DNA of 64,000 nt. It comes from Monoplex corrugatus (taxonomy: Eukaryota; Mollusca; Gastropoda; Littorinimorpha; Ranellidae). The stretch covers positions 438,550-502,549 of the forward strand of contig JAPXFY010000031.1 of the NCBI GenBank assembly GCA_030674185.1. The letters are read 5' to 3'. This document shows, piece by piece, positions 42,855 to 55,161 of this stretch (positions are counted from its first letter, which is position 1; every line of letters starts with the position of its first letter). The notes beneath the pieces were generated by a model. The model saw nothing but the letters and a program-made list of their open reading frames with translations. It was not told the origin of the DNA and did no database searches. The translations under genes and the position numbers were made by a program.

Positions 42855-44377
42855 AAATAAATCTACCATGTTGACGTAACATTACAACAAATAAATCTAC
42901 CATGTTGATGTAACAGTACAACAAATAAATCTACCATGTTGATGTAACATTACAACAACAAAATCTACCATGTTGACGTAACATTACAACAAATAAATCT
43001 ACCATGTTGATGTAACATTACAACAAATAAATCTACCATGTTGATATAACTTTACAACAAATAAATCTACCATGTTGATGTAACATTACAAAAAATAAAT
43101 CTACCATGTTGATGTAACATTACAACAAAAAAATCTACCATGTTGATGTAACATTACAACAAATAAATCTACCATGTTGACGTAACATTACAACAAATAA
43201 ATCTACCATGTTGATGTAACATTACAACAAATAAATCTACCATGTTGACGTAACATTACAACAAATAAATCTACCATGTTGACGTAACATTACAACAAAT
43301 AAATCTACCATGTTGATATAACATTACAACAAATAAATCTACCATGTTGATATAACTTTACAACAACAAAATCTACCATGTTGATGTAACATTACAACAA
43401 ATAAATCTACCATGTTGATATAACTTTACAACAAATAAATCTACCATGTTGATGTAACATTACAACAACAAAATCTACCATGTTGATGTAACATTACAAC
43501 AAAAAAATCTACCATGTTGATGTAACATTACAACAAATAAATCTACCATGTTGATGTAACATTACAACAAATAAATCTACCATGTTGATATAACATTACA
43601 ACAACAAAATCTACCATGTTGATGTAACATTACAACAAAAAAATCTACCATGTTGATGTAACATTACAACAAATAAATCTACAATGTTGATGTAACATTA
43701 CAACAAATAAATCTACCATGTTGATGTAACATTACAACAACAAAATCTACCATGTTGATGTAACATTACAACAAATAAATCTACCATGTTGACGTAACAT
43801 TACAACAAATAAATCTACCATGTTGATGTAACATTACAACAAATAAATCTACCATGTTGACGTAACATTACAACAAATAAATCTACCATGTTGATATAAC
43901 ATTACAACAAATAAATCTACCATGTTGATATAACTTTACAACAACAAAATCTACCATGTTGATGTAACATTACAACAAATAAATCTACCATGTTGATGTA
44001 ACATTACAACAAAAAAATCTACCATGTTGATGTAACATTACAACAAATAAATCTACAATGTTGATGTAACATTACAACAAATAAATCTACCATGTTGATG
44101 TAACATTACAACAACAAAATCTACCATGTTGATGTAACATTACAACAAATAAATCTACCATGTTGATGTAACATTACAACAAATAAATCTACCATGTTGA
44201 TGTAACATTACAACAAAAAAATCTACCATGTTGATGTAACATTACAACAAATAAATCTACCATGTTGATATAACATTACAACAAATAAATCTACCATGTT
44301 GATATAACTTTACAACAAATAAATCTACCATGTTGATATAACATTACAACAAATAAATCTACCATGTTGATATAACA
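42855..44377. repeat. 34-bp minisatellite, right half
   Basis: The same unit as at 33077-34017, about 45 copies. It has its own variants: GACGTAAC, ACAAAAAAATC, ACAACAAAATC and ATAACTTTAC, scattered in recurring groups that suggest higher-order blocks. For example, the order of variants in 43280-43560 resembles that in 43880-44220. Confidence 0.97.
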
Positions 44378-45364
44378 GATGTTATTTTGAGTATTTGTAG
44401 TGATATTGACGATGCTGGTTGTAGTACTCATGATGTTTCTCCTCCTATATACACACACACCAACACACATTCACACAAACGTACACACACACACAACACA
44501 TAGACATGCACGCGCGCGTATACATGCACACACACACACATTCGCACACACATACATACCTGTGTGTGTGTATTAGTAGATGTTTCCAACATCCAGAGCA
44601 ACTGATATTTTCTACATTTATTAGCATGTATTTGATTAATCATTGTTGTTTTTATTTATTTATCATTTAATTTATTTATTGAAATCATTTATTTCAGGAT
44701 TTAGATTTTTAAGTGACAGTATGTTTATACACGCAAACAGACACACGCATATACATCTGCTCTCAGATATATACATATATACGGGTAATCAAGTCTTGTT
44801 TCCTCTCACTGGGTCCAGAAGATATTCTAAACAAAGTATAACTGGGCCCAGAAGATATTCTAAACAAAGTATGATTAAAGCTAGTTAAAGTAGGAATTAT
44901 GGAGTTATTATAGCTAATGTGTATAATAAAAATGTGGTGGTACATTGTAAGTGCTTAAGGACTGGTGTTCTTTGAAAGGATATTATTATACTTATCCCTA
45001 ATGCTGTTCTCAAGCATCCACTCTTCACAGCAGTGGCTCAGGATCTTCATTTCTCAGCTTCTTCCTTTGCGCATATCCACCTGAACATAGTCTTGGACAG
45101 GATCGAAAGTATTCTGTCTTCACAGTCTCCACCATGGCTTAGTCTGCCGCCTCTTGCTCTTCCTTCAGGTCCTTCCCATTCAGGACGTCTCTGTTTGGAG
45201 ACTACGTCTATGCCACGTCTTAGAGCCAGGCTCTTCCAGGGGATCCTGTATGGGCTTCTGTCCCTCCAGAGCAGGTGCATGGACCACCTTTGACCTGGTC
45301 AGCCACAGGCCTTGAGATCAGTTAGATCCGGGTTCATGCTTCCAGGGCTTGCATCTTGAGCTGA
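44378..45364. other. Unassigned, with (AC)n and a 34-bp duplication
   Basis: AC-rich microsatellite at about 44449-44560 with a short CG run. A tandem duplication of CCAGAAGATATTCTAAACAA lies at 44814-44873. From about 45000 to 45360 the sequence is C/T-rich with an open stretch on both strands, but no family is recognised. Confidence 0.4.
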
Positions 45365-45780
45365 ACTCGCCCCCATCCCTCCGTCCTTCAAACATCAGTG
45401 TAATACATGGCCTATTCCGCTAACTCGCCCCCATCCTTCAAACTTCAGTGTAATACATGGCCTATTCCGCTAACTCGCCTCCATCCTTCAAACATCAGTG
45501 TAATACATGGCCTATTCCGCTAACTCGCCTCCATCCTTCAAACATCAGTGTAATACATGGCCTATTCCGCTAACTCGCCTCCATCCTTCAAACATCAGTG
45601 TAATACATGGCCTATTCCGCTAACTCGCCTCCATCCTTCAAACATCAGTGTAATACATGGCCTATTCCGCTAACTCGCCTCCATCCTTCAAACATCAGTG
45701 TAATACATGGCCTATTCCGCTAACTCGCCTCCATCCCTCCGTCCTTCAAACATCAGTGTAATACATGGCCTATTCCGCTG
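45365..45780. repeat. 50-bp minisatellite, 8 copies
   Basis: The unit carries CTAACTCGCCTCCATCCTTC, AAACATCAGTGTAATACATG and GCCTATTCCG (for example 45481 to 45531). The first and last units alone carry the longer CCATCCCTCCGTCCTTC form; interior units are homogeneous. Confidence 0.95.
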
Positions 45781-46187
45781 TCAGTCAGGTAATGGTGTCT
45801 CTGCCTGCCGAGGGCGCCATCACAGAGGTCAGTGGCCCAGCCTCCCAAGGTTTGTAGTTTGTCTTTGTTGTTCCTCCCTAGGGAGGGGAGGTAACCAGGG
45901 CTTGTTCTGTCCGCTCCAGATCGCTTTGTTAACTTAGCTGCACACTGTGGGTGAAAACTTGCCCATACCGTTATGTAAAAGACCATACCTCCGTCATGTT
46001 GTGCACTATCTCCATGAAAGTTAACGACCTTGTCACAAAAGGTTTGCTGCATCTGTACACCAGAAATGAATTGTTCAGGAAAATAAACAAAAAACGTTAT
46101 TAAACAACAAGAAAAAACTCTAATCCTGGCTGTAAGTCATGGGTGACTCCACACCCATACTCTGATGAAAGCAATACTTTACACGCC
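45781..46187. other. No recognisable feature
   Basis: Unique sequence of balanced composition with a small palindrome-like CCTCCCTAGGGAGGGGAGG at about 45874. I recognise no gene. Confidence 0.4.
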
Positions 46188-46580
46188 ATACGTCGTGGAT
46201 GTGGAACTGCCTGTGAGTGGTTTCTAGTGTGCCACATGTCGTGGATGTGGAACTGCCTGTGAGTGGTTTCTAGTGTGCCACACGTTGTGGATGTGAAACT
46301 GCCTGTGAGTGGTTTCTAGTGTGCCACACGTTGTGGATGTGGAACTGCCTGTGAGTGGTTTCTAGTGTGCCACATGTCGTGGATGTGGAACTGCCTGTGA
46401 GTGGTTTCTAGTGTGCCACATGTGGATGTGGAACTGCCTGTGAGTGGTTTCTAGTGTGCCACACGTCGTGGATGTGGAACTGCCTGTGAGTGGTTTCTAG
46501 TGTGCCACACGTTGTGGGTGTGGAACTGCCTGTGAGTGGTTTCTAGTGTGTCACATGTGGATGTGGAACTGCCTGTGACT
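46188..46580. repeat. 46-bp minisatellite, about 9 copies
   Basis: The unit carries GTCGTGGATGTGGAACTGCC, TGTGAGTGGTTTCTAGTGTG and CCACAC. Two units lack GTCG (near 46420 and 46555), and CACATGTC/CACACGTT variants alternate. Confidence 0.95.
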
Positions 46581-46797
46581 TTTACAGAGACAGACTTGGT
46601 TTTAGACATGTTTCGCTTTGTGTTTTCATTGAGAGACATTTTGGATGTGTAGAGATGATGCTGTTTTGTGTTGATGTATTATTTGTACAGTTGGTTTCAT
46701 TTGCGTATCATTTCCTACATCTAAATAGAATGTCTACATAGAAAGACACAGATATGTGTTGTTTTATGTTTTTGTTTAGAGACATAGTTTTGACATG

Positions 46798-47900
46798 ACT
46801 CGCCCATGGGGATGCTTGGGGTCTCTCAGTAGAAGTAGTATCTCCACCTTCTGGAAATTCTTTGCAAGTGATTGCCTCTTTTCTGTCACTCTCTTTGTTT
46901 CTGCCTTGTTCCTTTGCTTTGTGTCATTTCTTTCTATCATTTTCTGCCTTTCTGGACTATTCGTCTGTATGTGTTCTATAAAGCCTTATATAATTACTCT
47001 TAGGATTGATTATTGGCTCTCCCCGTGGGGATGCAGGGGTCTCTTTCAGTAGAAATGGTATCCCCACCTTCTGGAAACTGTGTGCCAGAAATTCCCTCTT
47101 TTCTGTCACTCTTTGTTTCTGCCTTGTTCCTTTGCTCTCTGTCATTTCTACCTGTCATTTTCTGCCTTAATAGTTCATTCACCTGTATGTGTTCGATAAA
47201 GTCTTATGTACTTTTTCTTAGGATTGATAACTGGGTACATGTATTAAGTGCATTTTTGGCTCTGGGGATTTGAAATGTGCGGAGGCAATTTTGGGTAACT
47301 TATGCCTGTTTTATACATGTTTTGGTGCCCTTGGGTATGCTTGTATTTGTGTTCAGGTGTTTTTTAAATCCCCTGTGCAATAAATTGGAGTGGTCAACGC
47401 CAGGGGCATGTTCTTTGATTATGAATGAATTGATGTGTGTACTTGGTTTTCTTTTCTTTTTTTTCTTGTAAAGTTTTGTTTGGGAGCTGTTATAGCCCTG
47501 ATATGGCTCTACACAGTCGGCTGGGCTTTAAACAACAACAGTAACAATAATTATTGGCTTCATGTATTGACTGCATGTTTGGCGGTAAAAGAATGTGCTA
47601 TGCAGGAGCAATTTGGGGTTATTTAAACCATTTCTTATAAAAAGCTTTAGTGTCTTTAGTAATGTTCACATTTGTATTCAGCTCTTTTTTTAAATCCTGT
47701 GGTGACAAATTGGACGGAATGGTCAGCACCCGCGGCTTGTCACTAGATTATGTGCGCACATGCATTGGTATGTGTTCTGAATTTTCTTTTCCACTTTTTC
47801 CCAACCAGATGTTGTGTACGTTTTGAAGTGTTTACTCGTATATCCCTGAGATGGCTTTGTGCAGTTTGCTGGGCTTTAAACAGTGAAAATAGGAATACAC
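46798..47900 (+). mobile_element. Dispersed ~560-bp elements, nested or tandem copies
   Basis: This contains two 5' parts in tandem (TCTCAGTAGAAGTAGTATCTCC at 46828 and TCTTTCAGTAGAAATGGTAT at 47041, each followed by CCTCTTTTCTGTCACTCT and GTATGTGTTC). One complete 3' part ends AGCCCTGATATGGCTCTACA and CAGTCGGCTGGGCTTTAAAC (47491-47533). A second partial 3' part (about 47560-47890) ends CCTGAGATGGCTTTGTGCAG and GCTGGGCTTTAAAC. It is the same family as 18320 and 19105. No protein is encoded. Confidence 0.72.
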
Positions 47901-48002
47901 ATGGAGACTTGATGACGATGTTTTATTGTTTTTACAGTTGGTTTCACCAGAATGGAATGTTTGCGTGGAAAGATCCAGAGATGGGTTTTGTTTGTTTGTT
48001 TT

Positions 48003-51000
48003 GTTTTTGTGGACAGACACAGTTTGACACAGAGGTATGATGATGATGTTTTTGTGGACAGACAGTTTGACACAGAGGTATGATGATGATGTTTTTGTGG
48101 ACAGACAGTTTGACACAGAGGTATGATGATGATGTTTTTGTGGACAGACACAGTTTGACACAGAGGTACGATGATGATGTTTTTGTGGACAGACAGTTTG
48201 ACACAGAGGTATGATGATGATGTTTTTGTGGACAGACAGTTTGACACAGAGGTATGATGATGATGTTTTTGTGGACAGACACAGTTTGACACAGAGGTAT
48301 GATGATGATGTTTTTGTGGACAGACAGTTTGACACAGAGGTATGATGATGATGTTTTTGTGGACAGACACAGTTTGACACAGAGGTATGATGATGATGAT
48401 GATTTTGTGGACAGACAGTTTGACACAGAGGTATGATGATGTTTTTGTGGACAGACATAGTTTGACACAGAGTATGATGATGATGTTTTTGTGGACAGAC
48501 ACAGTTGACACAGAGTTATGATGAGATGTTTGTGACAGACACAGTTTGACACAGAGTAGATGAGTTTTTTGTGGACAGACGTTGACACAGAGTAGATGAT
48601 GTTTGTGGACAGACACATTTGACACAGAGGTATGAGATTTTTGGACAGACAAGTTTGACACAGAGTATGATGATGTTTGTGGACGACAAGTTTGACACAG
48701 AGTATGAGATGATTTTTGTGACAGACATAGTTTGACACAGAGGTATGATGATGTTTTTGGACAGACCAGTTTGACACAGAGTATGAGTTTTTGTGGACAG
48801 ACAATTTGACACAGAGTATGATATGTTTTTGTGACAGACAAGTTACACAGAGTATGATAGTTTTGTGACAGACAGTTTGACACAGAGGTAATGATGTTTT
48901 GTGGACAACATAGTTGACACAGAGGTATGATGAATTTTTTTGTGAAACAATTTGACACAGAGGTAGATGATGTTTTGTGGACAGACAAGTTGAACAGAGG
49001 TAGAGAGTTTTGGACAGACATTTGACACAGAGGTATGAGATGTTTGTGACAGACAAGTTTGACACAGAGGTATGATGATGAAAAGTTTTGGTGTGACAGA
49101 CAAGTTTGACACAGAGGTATGATGATTTTTTGTGGACAGACCAGTTTGACAGAGGTATGAGATGAGATGTTTGTGGAAACATTTGACACAGAGGTATGAT
49201 GATGTTTGTGGACAGACAAGTTTGACACAGAGTATGATGATGAGTTTTTGTGGACAGACACAGTTTGACACAGAGGTAATAGAGTTTGTGGACAGACAAG
49301 TTTGACACAGAGGATATGATGTTTGTGGACAGACAAGTTTGACACAGAGTATGATGATGTTTTGTGGACAGACAAGTTTGACACAGAGTATAGATGATGT
49401 TTGTGAACAGACACAGTTGACACAGAGGTATGATGATGTTTTGTGGACAGACATAGTTTGAACAGAGAATGATGATTTTTTGTGGACAGACACAGTTGAC
49501 ACAGAGTATGATGATTTTTTGGGACAACACAGTTGACACAGAGGATGAGAGTTTTTGTGACAACATAGTTAACAGGGTATGATATGTTTGTGACAGACAA
49601 TTTGACACAGAGAATGATGATGTTTTTGTGACAGCAAGTTGACACAGAGGTATGATGATGATGTTTGTGGACAGACAAGTTGACAGAGGTATGATGTGAG
49701 TTTTGTGGACAGACAATTGAACAGAGGTGATATGTTTTTGTGGACAACAAGTTTGAACAGAGGATAGATGATTTTTGTGGACAGACACAGTTTGAACAGA
49801 GTAGATGATTTTGTGGACAGACAAGTTGACACAGAGTGATGATGAGTTTTGTGACAACAAGTGACACAGAGGTAGATGATGATGTTTGGACAGACATAGT
49901 TATACAGAGATGAATGTTTGTGACAACAGTTTGACACAGAGGTATGATGATGATTTTTGGACAGACAAGTTAACAGAGGATGAGATGATGTTTTGTGGAC
50001 AGACAATTTGACACGAGGATAGATGATGTTTGTGGACAGACCTTTGACCGAGGAGATGATTTTTTGTGGACAGACAAGTTGAACAGAGATATGATGTTTT
50101 GTGGACAGACAAGTTTGAACAGAGTATGATGATGTTTTTGTGGACAGACACAGTTTGACACAGAGGTATGATGATGATGTTTTTGTGGACAGACACAGTT
50201 TGACACAGAGGTATGATGATGATGTTTTTGTGGACAGACAGTTTGACACAGAGGTATGATGAGATGTTTTTGTGGACAGACACAGTTTGACACAGAGGTA
50301 GATGATGAGTTTTTTGTGGACAGACACAGTTTGACACAGAGGTAATGATGATGATGTTTTTGTGGACAGACAAGTTTGACACAGAGGTATGATGATGATG
50401 TTTTTGTGGACAGACACAGTTTGACACAGAGGTATGATGATGATGTTTTTGTGGACAGACAGTTTGACACAGAGGTATGATGATGTTTTTGTGGACAGAC
50501 ACAGTTTGACACAGAGGTATGATGATGATGATGTTTTTGTGGACAACACAGTTTGACACAGAGGTATGATGATGTTTTTGTGGACAGACACAGTATGATG
50601 ATGTTTTTGTGACAGACAAGTTGACACAGAGGTATGATGATGTTTTTGTGGACAGACAAGTTTGACACAGAGGTATGATGATGATGTTTTTGTGGACAGA
50701 CACAGTTTGACACAGAGGTATGATGATGATTGTTTTTGTGGACAGACACAGTTTGACACAGAGGTATGATGATGATGTTTTGTGGACAGACACAGTTTGA
50801 CACAGAGGTATGATGATGTGGTATTTTGTGACAGACACAGTTTGACACAGAGTAGATATGATGAGTTTTGTGGACAGACAGTTTGACACAGAGGTATGAT
50901 GATGTGTTTTGTGGACAGACACAGTTTTGACACAGAGGTTATGATGTTTTTTGTGGACAGACACAGTTTGACACAGAGGTATGATATGTTTTGTGGACAG

Positions 51001-52620
51001 ACATCAGTTTGACACAGAGGTATGATGATAGTTTTGTGGACAGCACAGTTTGACACAGAGGTATGATGAGATGTTTTTGTGACAGACACAGTTTGACACA
51101 GAGGTATGATTGATGTTTTGTGGACAGACAAGTTTTGACACAGAGGTATGATGATGTTTTTGTGACAGACATAGTTTGACACAGAGGTATGATGAATAGT
51201 TTTGTGGACAGACACAGTTTGACACAGAGGTATGATGATGTTTTTGTGGACAGACAAGTTTTGACACAGAGTATGATGATGTTTTTGTGGAACAGACAAG
51301 TTTGACACAGAGGTATGATGATTGTTTTTGTGGACAGACACAGTTTGACACAGAGGTATGATGATGATGTTTTTGTGGACAGACAAGTTTGACACAGAGG
51401 TATGATGATGATGTTTTTGTGACAGACAAGTTTGACACAGAGGTATGATGATGATGTTTTTGTGGACAGACACAGTTTGACACAGAGGTATGATGATGAG
51501 TTTTTGTGGACAGACAAGTTTGACACAGAGGTATGATGATGATGTTTTTGTGGACAGACACAGTTTGACACAGAGGTATGATGATGTTGATGTTTTTGTG
51601 GACAGACACGTTTGACACAGAGGTTATGATGATGATTTTTTGTGGACAGACACAGTTTGACACAGAGGTATGATGATGATGTTTTTGTGGACAGACACAG
51701 TTTGACACAGAGGTAATGATGATGTTTTTTGTGGACAGACAGTTTGACACAGAGGTATGATGATGTTTTTGTGGACAGACATAGTTTGACACAGAGGTAT
51801 GATGATGATGTTTTTGTGGACAGACACAGTTTGACACAGAGGTATGATGATGATGTTTTGTGGACAGACATTTGACACAGGGAATGATGATGTTTTTGGG
51901 ACAGACACAGTTTGACAGAGGTATGAGTGAGTTTTTTGTGGACAACACAGTTTGACACAGAGGTTGATGATGATGTTTTTTGTGGACAGACACAGTTTGA
52001 CACGAGGTATGATGATGATGTTTTGTGACAGACAGAGTTTGACACAGAGGTATGAAGATGTTTTGTGGACAGACACAGTTTGATGGGACAGAGGTTGATG
52101 ATGGATGTATTTTTGTGGACAGACATAGTTTGACAAGGTATGATGATGATGTTTTTGTGGACAGACACAGTTTGACACAGAGTATGATGATGTTTTTTGT
52201 GGACAGACACAGTTTGACACAGAGGTATTGATGATGTTTTTGTGGACAGACACAGTTTGACACAGAGGTATGATGATGTGTTTTTGTGGACAGACACAGT
52301 TTGACACAGAGGTATGATGATGTTTTTGTGGACAGACAGTTTGACACAGAGGTTATGAGATGTTTTTGTGGACAGACATAGTTTGACACAGAGGTATGAT
52401 GATGTTTTGTGGAGACACAGTTTGAACAGAGGTATGATGATGTTTTTGTGGGCAGTTTGAACAGGTATGATGAGATGTTGTTTTGTGGCGACATAGTTTG
52501 ACGAGGTATGTTGTTTTGTGGACGAGTTGAGGGTATGATGTGTTTTGTGGCGCAGTTTGACAAGTTGATTGTTTTTGACAACAATTACGGTGTGTGTTTG
52601 TGGCAGTTGGGTTGATGAGT
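48003..52620. repeat. 43/45-bp minisatellite, ~105 copies, partly degraded
   Basis: The unit carries ATGATGATGATGTTTTTGTG, GACAGACACAGTTTGACACA and GAGGT. Long units (CAGACACAG) and short units (CAGACAG) mix in L-S-S-L-S-S-L-type order near the left end. Copies at 48470-50130 and 52380-52620 are full of single-base deletions; copies at 50130-50800 and 51300-51850 are clean. Long minus-strand frames (CVCPQKHHHHTSVSN-type repeats) come from stop-free units and are not genes. Confidence 0.97.
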
Positions 52621-53339
52621 TTTTGGAGAAATTTACCGAGTTAGGTTTGGACTTGAACAGTATAGTGTTTGTGGCAGTTACAGGTATAGTTTGTACAACA
52701 GTACACGTTAGTGATTTGTGGCAGCATTAGGGTGTGTGATGTGTTTTCAGCAGTTTGAACAGAGATAAGTTTGGCCAGTGACAGGGTTGGATGAAATTTT
52801 TTAACACCGTTTGGGTGTGTGTTTTTGTGTGTGTGTGAGTGTGTGCAGGTATTTGTGTGCGTGCTTATGAAGTTTGTTATGATGAAATTACATTAAAATT
52901 TTAGCACATGTAAGCGGATGTATGTGTGTGTGTGTGTGTACATGTGTTTGCATGCATGTGTGTGAGGTGAGAGTCGTTTGTGATGAAGTTTATTTTTTTT
53001 TATCGAGGTGCGTGTGTTTGTGTTTTAGTGTTTGTGTGGATGTGTTAGTATATGTGCACACATGCGCATATGTGTGTGTTTGTGTGCGCATGTGTGTGTG
53101 ATTGCGTGCGTGTGTGTGAACAATGTGATACAACTACATTTCGTTTATCTAGATGTATGTGTATGTGTATGTGTGTGTGCATGCATGTATAGGTGTGTCT
53201 GTGTGTGCATGTGTTTGTGTTTTCATGCGTGTGTGTGCCATATGCAGTGAAGATACACATTTTGTGTATATAGGTGCATGCAGGTGTGGATGCAGGTGTG
53301 TGTGGAATGTTGTGATGAAACTACATTTTGCTTAACTAG

Positions 53340-53407
<68 letters not shown>

Positions 53408-53460
53408 TGTGTGTGTGTGTGTGGTGTGTGTTTGTGTTGGTATGTGTGGTGGTGATAATT
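52621..53460. repeat. Degenerate GT-rich long-period repeats ending in (GT)n
   Basis: After a badly degraded tail of the 43/45-bp array, four or more diverged long units (roughly 105-180 bp) recur. Each has a TTGTGATGAAACTACATTTT-like core (about 52873, 52975, 53120, 53305) followed by GTGTGT/GCATGC runs. A clean (GT)n of about 30 units lies at 53342-53400. Confidence 0.8.
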
Positions 53461-53556
53461 GATTTAGTTAATGTCTATTCACTAAAGTGATATTATACAC
53501 ACAAAAAAAAAGAAAAAAGAAGAAAAGTGGGGACAGAGGAGGAGTAAAGAAGATAC

Positions 53557-53815
53557 TTGAAAATAGTCCATCTTGAGAGAAGATGAACCAGAAAACAACT
53601 TGAAAATAGTCCATCTTGAGAGAAGATGAACTAGAAAACAACTTGAAAATAGTCCATCTTGAGAGAAGATGAACCAGAAAACAACTTGAAAATAGTCCAT
53701 CTTGAGAGAAGATGAACCAGAAAACAACTTGAAAATAGTCCATCTTAAAGGAAGATGAACCAGAAAACAACTTGAAAATAGTCCATCTTGAGAGAAGATG
53801 AACCAGAAAATAACG
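53557..53815. repeat. 43-bp minisatellite, 6 copies
   Basis: The unit carries TTGAAAATAGTCCATCTTGA, GAGAAGATGAACCAGAAAAC and AAC (for example 53600 to 53643). One unit has TTAAAGGAAG. The minus-strand open frames over it are stop-free repeat artefacts. Confidence 0.95.
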
Positions 53816-54234
53816 GTTTTGAGGAGGGGAAAGGAAAACTGACAAATGACGTGGCCATAATCAACATTTAAACAATAAACAATAAAACTGGTTAACCACA
53901 ACAATAACAAGTTATATAATAATGTTTGTAATTTGATATAGGATTTTTTGACAGGCTAACAAAAAATTCATGTTGATGAGGCAAATATGTCAGAAACTGT
54001 CTTCGTATCTAATAGTGTAGGAATATGTCATTTAACCCTAACGCAAGAAAGAATATGACTATGTGTTATCTTCTTTCCACACAGACACACTATGTTCTTG
54101 GTGCATTTTGTTTTGAATGCATCAAGTTTCCACCTGTACATAAGGGATTGTATAATTCTGCTGACAGGAAACTGCTTAGTTGTTTTGTAAACTACAAAGT
54201 TCATGTTATATTTATACTTTTGTTCTATTTATCT
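53816..54234. other. No recognisable feature
   Basis: AT-rich sequence without tandem repeats or recognisable coding domains. Confidence 0.4.
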
Positions 54235-55140
54235 TGGAACTGCTTCCATGCGTAGGTGTAGTAGTAATGTGTAATACTCGTGCAACGAGAGAGAAAGCTG
54301 TATATTGTCTGAATCTCGTGAACTCTTTGTCCCCGATTTGACAGCCCTGTCAACCATATCATTATAATGGAAAGAGAACTATGGGATGGTACCCAGCAGA
54401 GAGTACTATCAATGCCTGTTAAGGATAAAATTGAAATATGAATTAAGTGACTAATTTCTAGTATCATTTCAGATCTTGTTTGTAATTTTGATAATTGAAG
54501 AGCTTAAAGTACTGATTTTGAATCAACACAAAAAAGTATCCGAAAAATTGTCCTAGGAAGATTTAACATGTAGTTTAAAGCCATTAATATTGCACTGAGA
54601 TCAGCAGTGAAGAAAGGCAAAGACATCAGCGGTAAAGAAAGATTTGTCAAGTCTTATATAAAAAGATTTCACAAATTTAAGAGGAGGTATTAAAAAGCTG
54701 AACCTGCTTTTCTTTCAATTATTGATCCATCAATGTACATTTTCAAGTGATTGGAATAAATGTTTTCTATATGACATGTGGTCATTTACTTCACATTTAC
54801 AAAAAGATGTCCAGTATTGTTCTTTGGCTTGTTCTTTAATTCTGTTACAGTTAATGTTGGCACTTTTCGTCGCAGTATGATTTTCAGGTGACCTATTTGC
54901 TACATCTATTTTGTATTTTTCCTTGTTTTCGCTCACTGCCTTTTCACAATCCTTATTCCACCAAACATTTCCATGATGTTTTCCCGTTTTCGACACTAAG
55001 TTTTGGAATTGAAATGTTAGCAGCCCTTAAGAGTGAGTTATAGAAAACTGCGTACGTATTGTTTATATTCATTGTTTCAGATAGAGCTGTTCTTGCCTTT
55101 TGAAGGATGGCTTTAAAACTTGCCCAGCCTGCGTCTTTAT
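54235..55140 (-). mobile_element. Decayed LINE: pre-RT linker and RNase H remnants
   Basis: On the minus strand, 54730-54996 reads GNVWWNKDCEKAVSENKEKY with INCNRIKEQAKEQYWTSFC, the linker style after a LINE endonuclease. Further downstream 54225-54467 reads LTGIDSTLCWVPSHSSLSII with GLSNRGQRVH, like the late RNase H motif WVPSHxGIxGNExAD but lacking the Asn-Glu part. The order fits one element with its RT deleted. The stretch 54480-54720 between them is unrecognised. Confidence 0.6.
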
Positions 55141-55161
55141 TAATTAACTTGGGTAAACTGT

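Noticed and set aside
45033..45293. Possible retroelement polyprotein fragment
   Set aside because: Both strands are open for about 80 codons, but I could not match any domain motif, so it is left unassigned.
47876..52584. Long minus-strand open frames (up to about 670 codons) of CVCPQKHHHHTSVSN-type repeats
   Set aside because: They are stop-free readings of the 43/45-bp minisatellite, open in several overlapping frames, with no start, splice or domain support.
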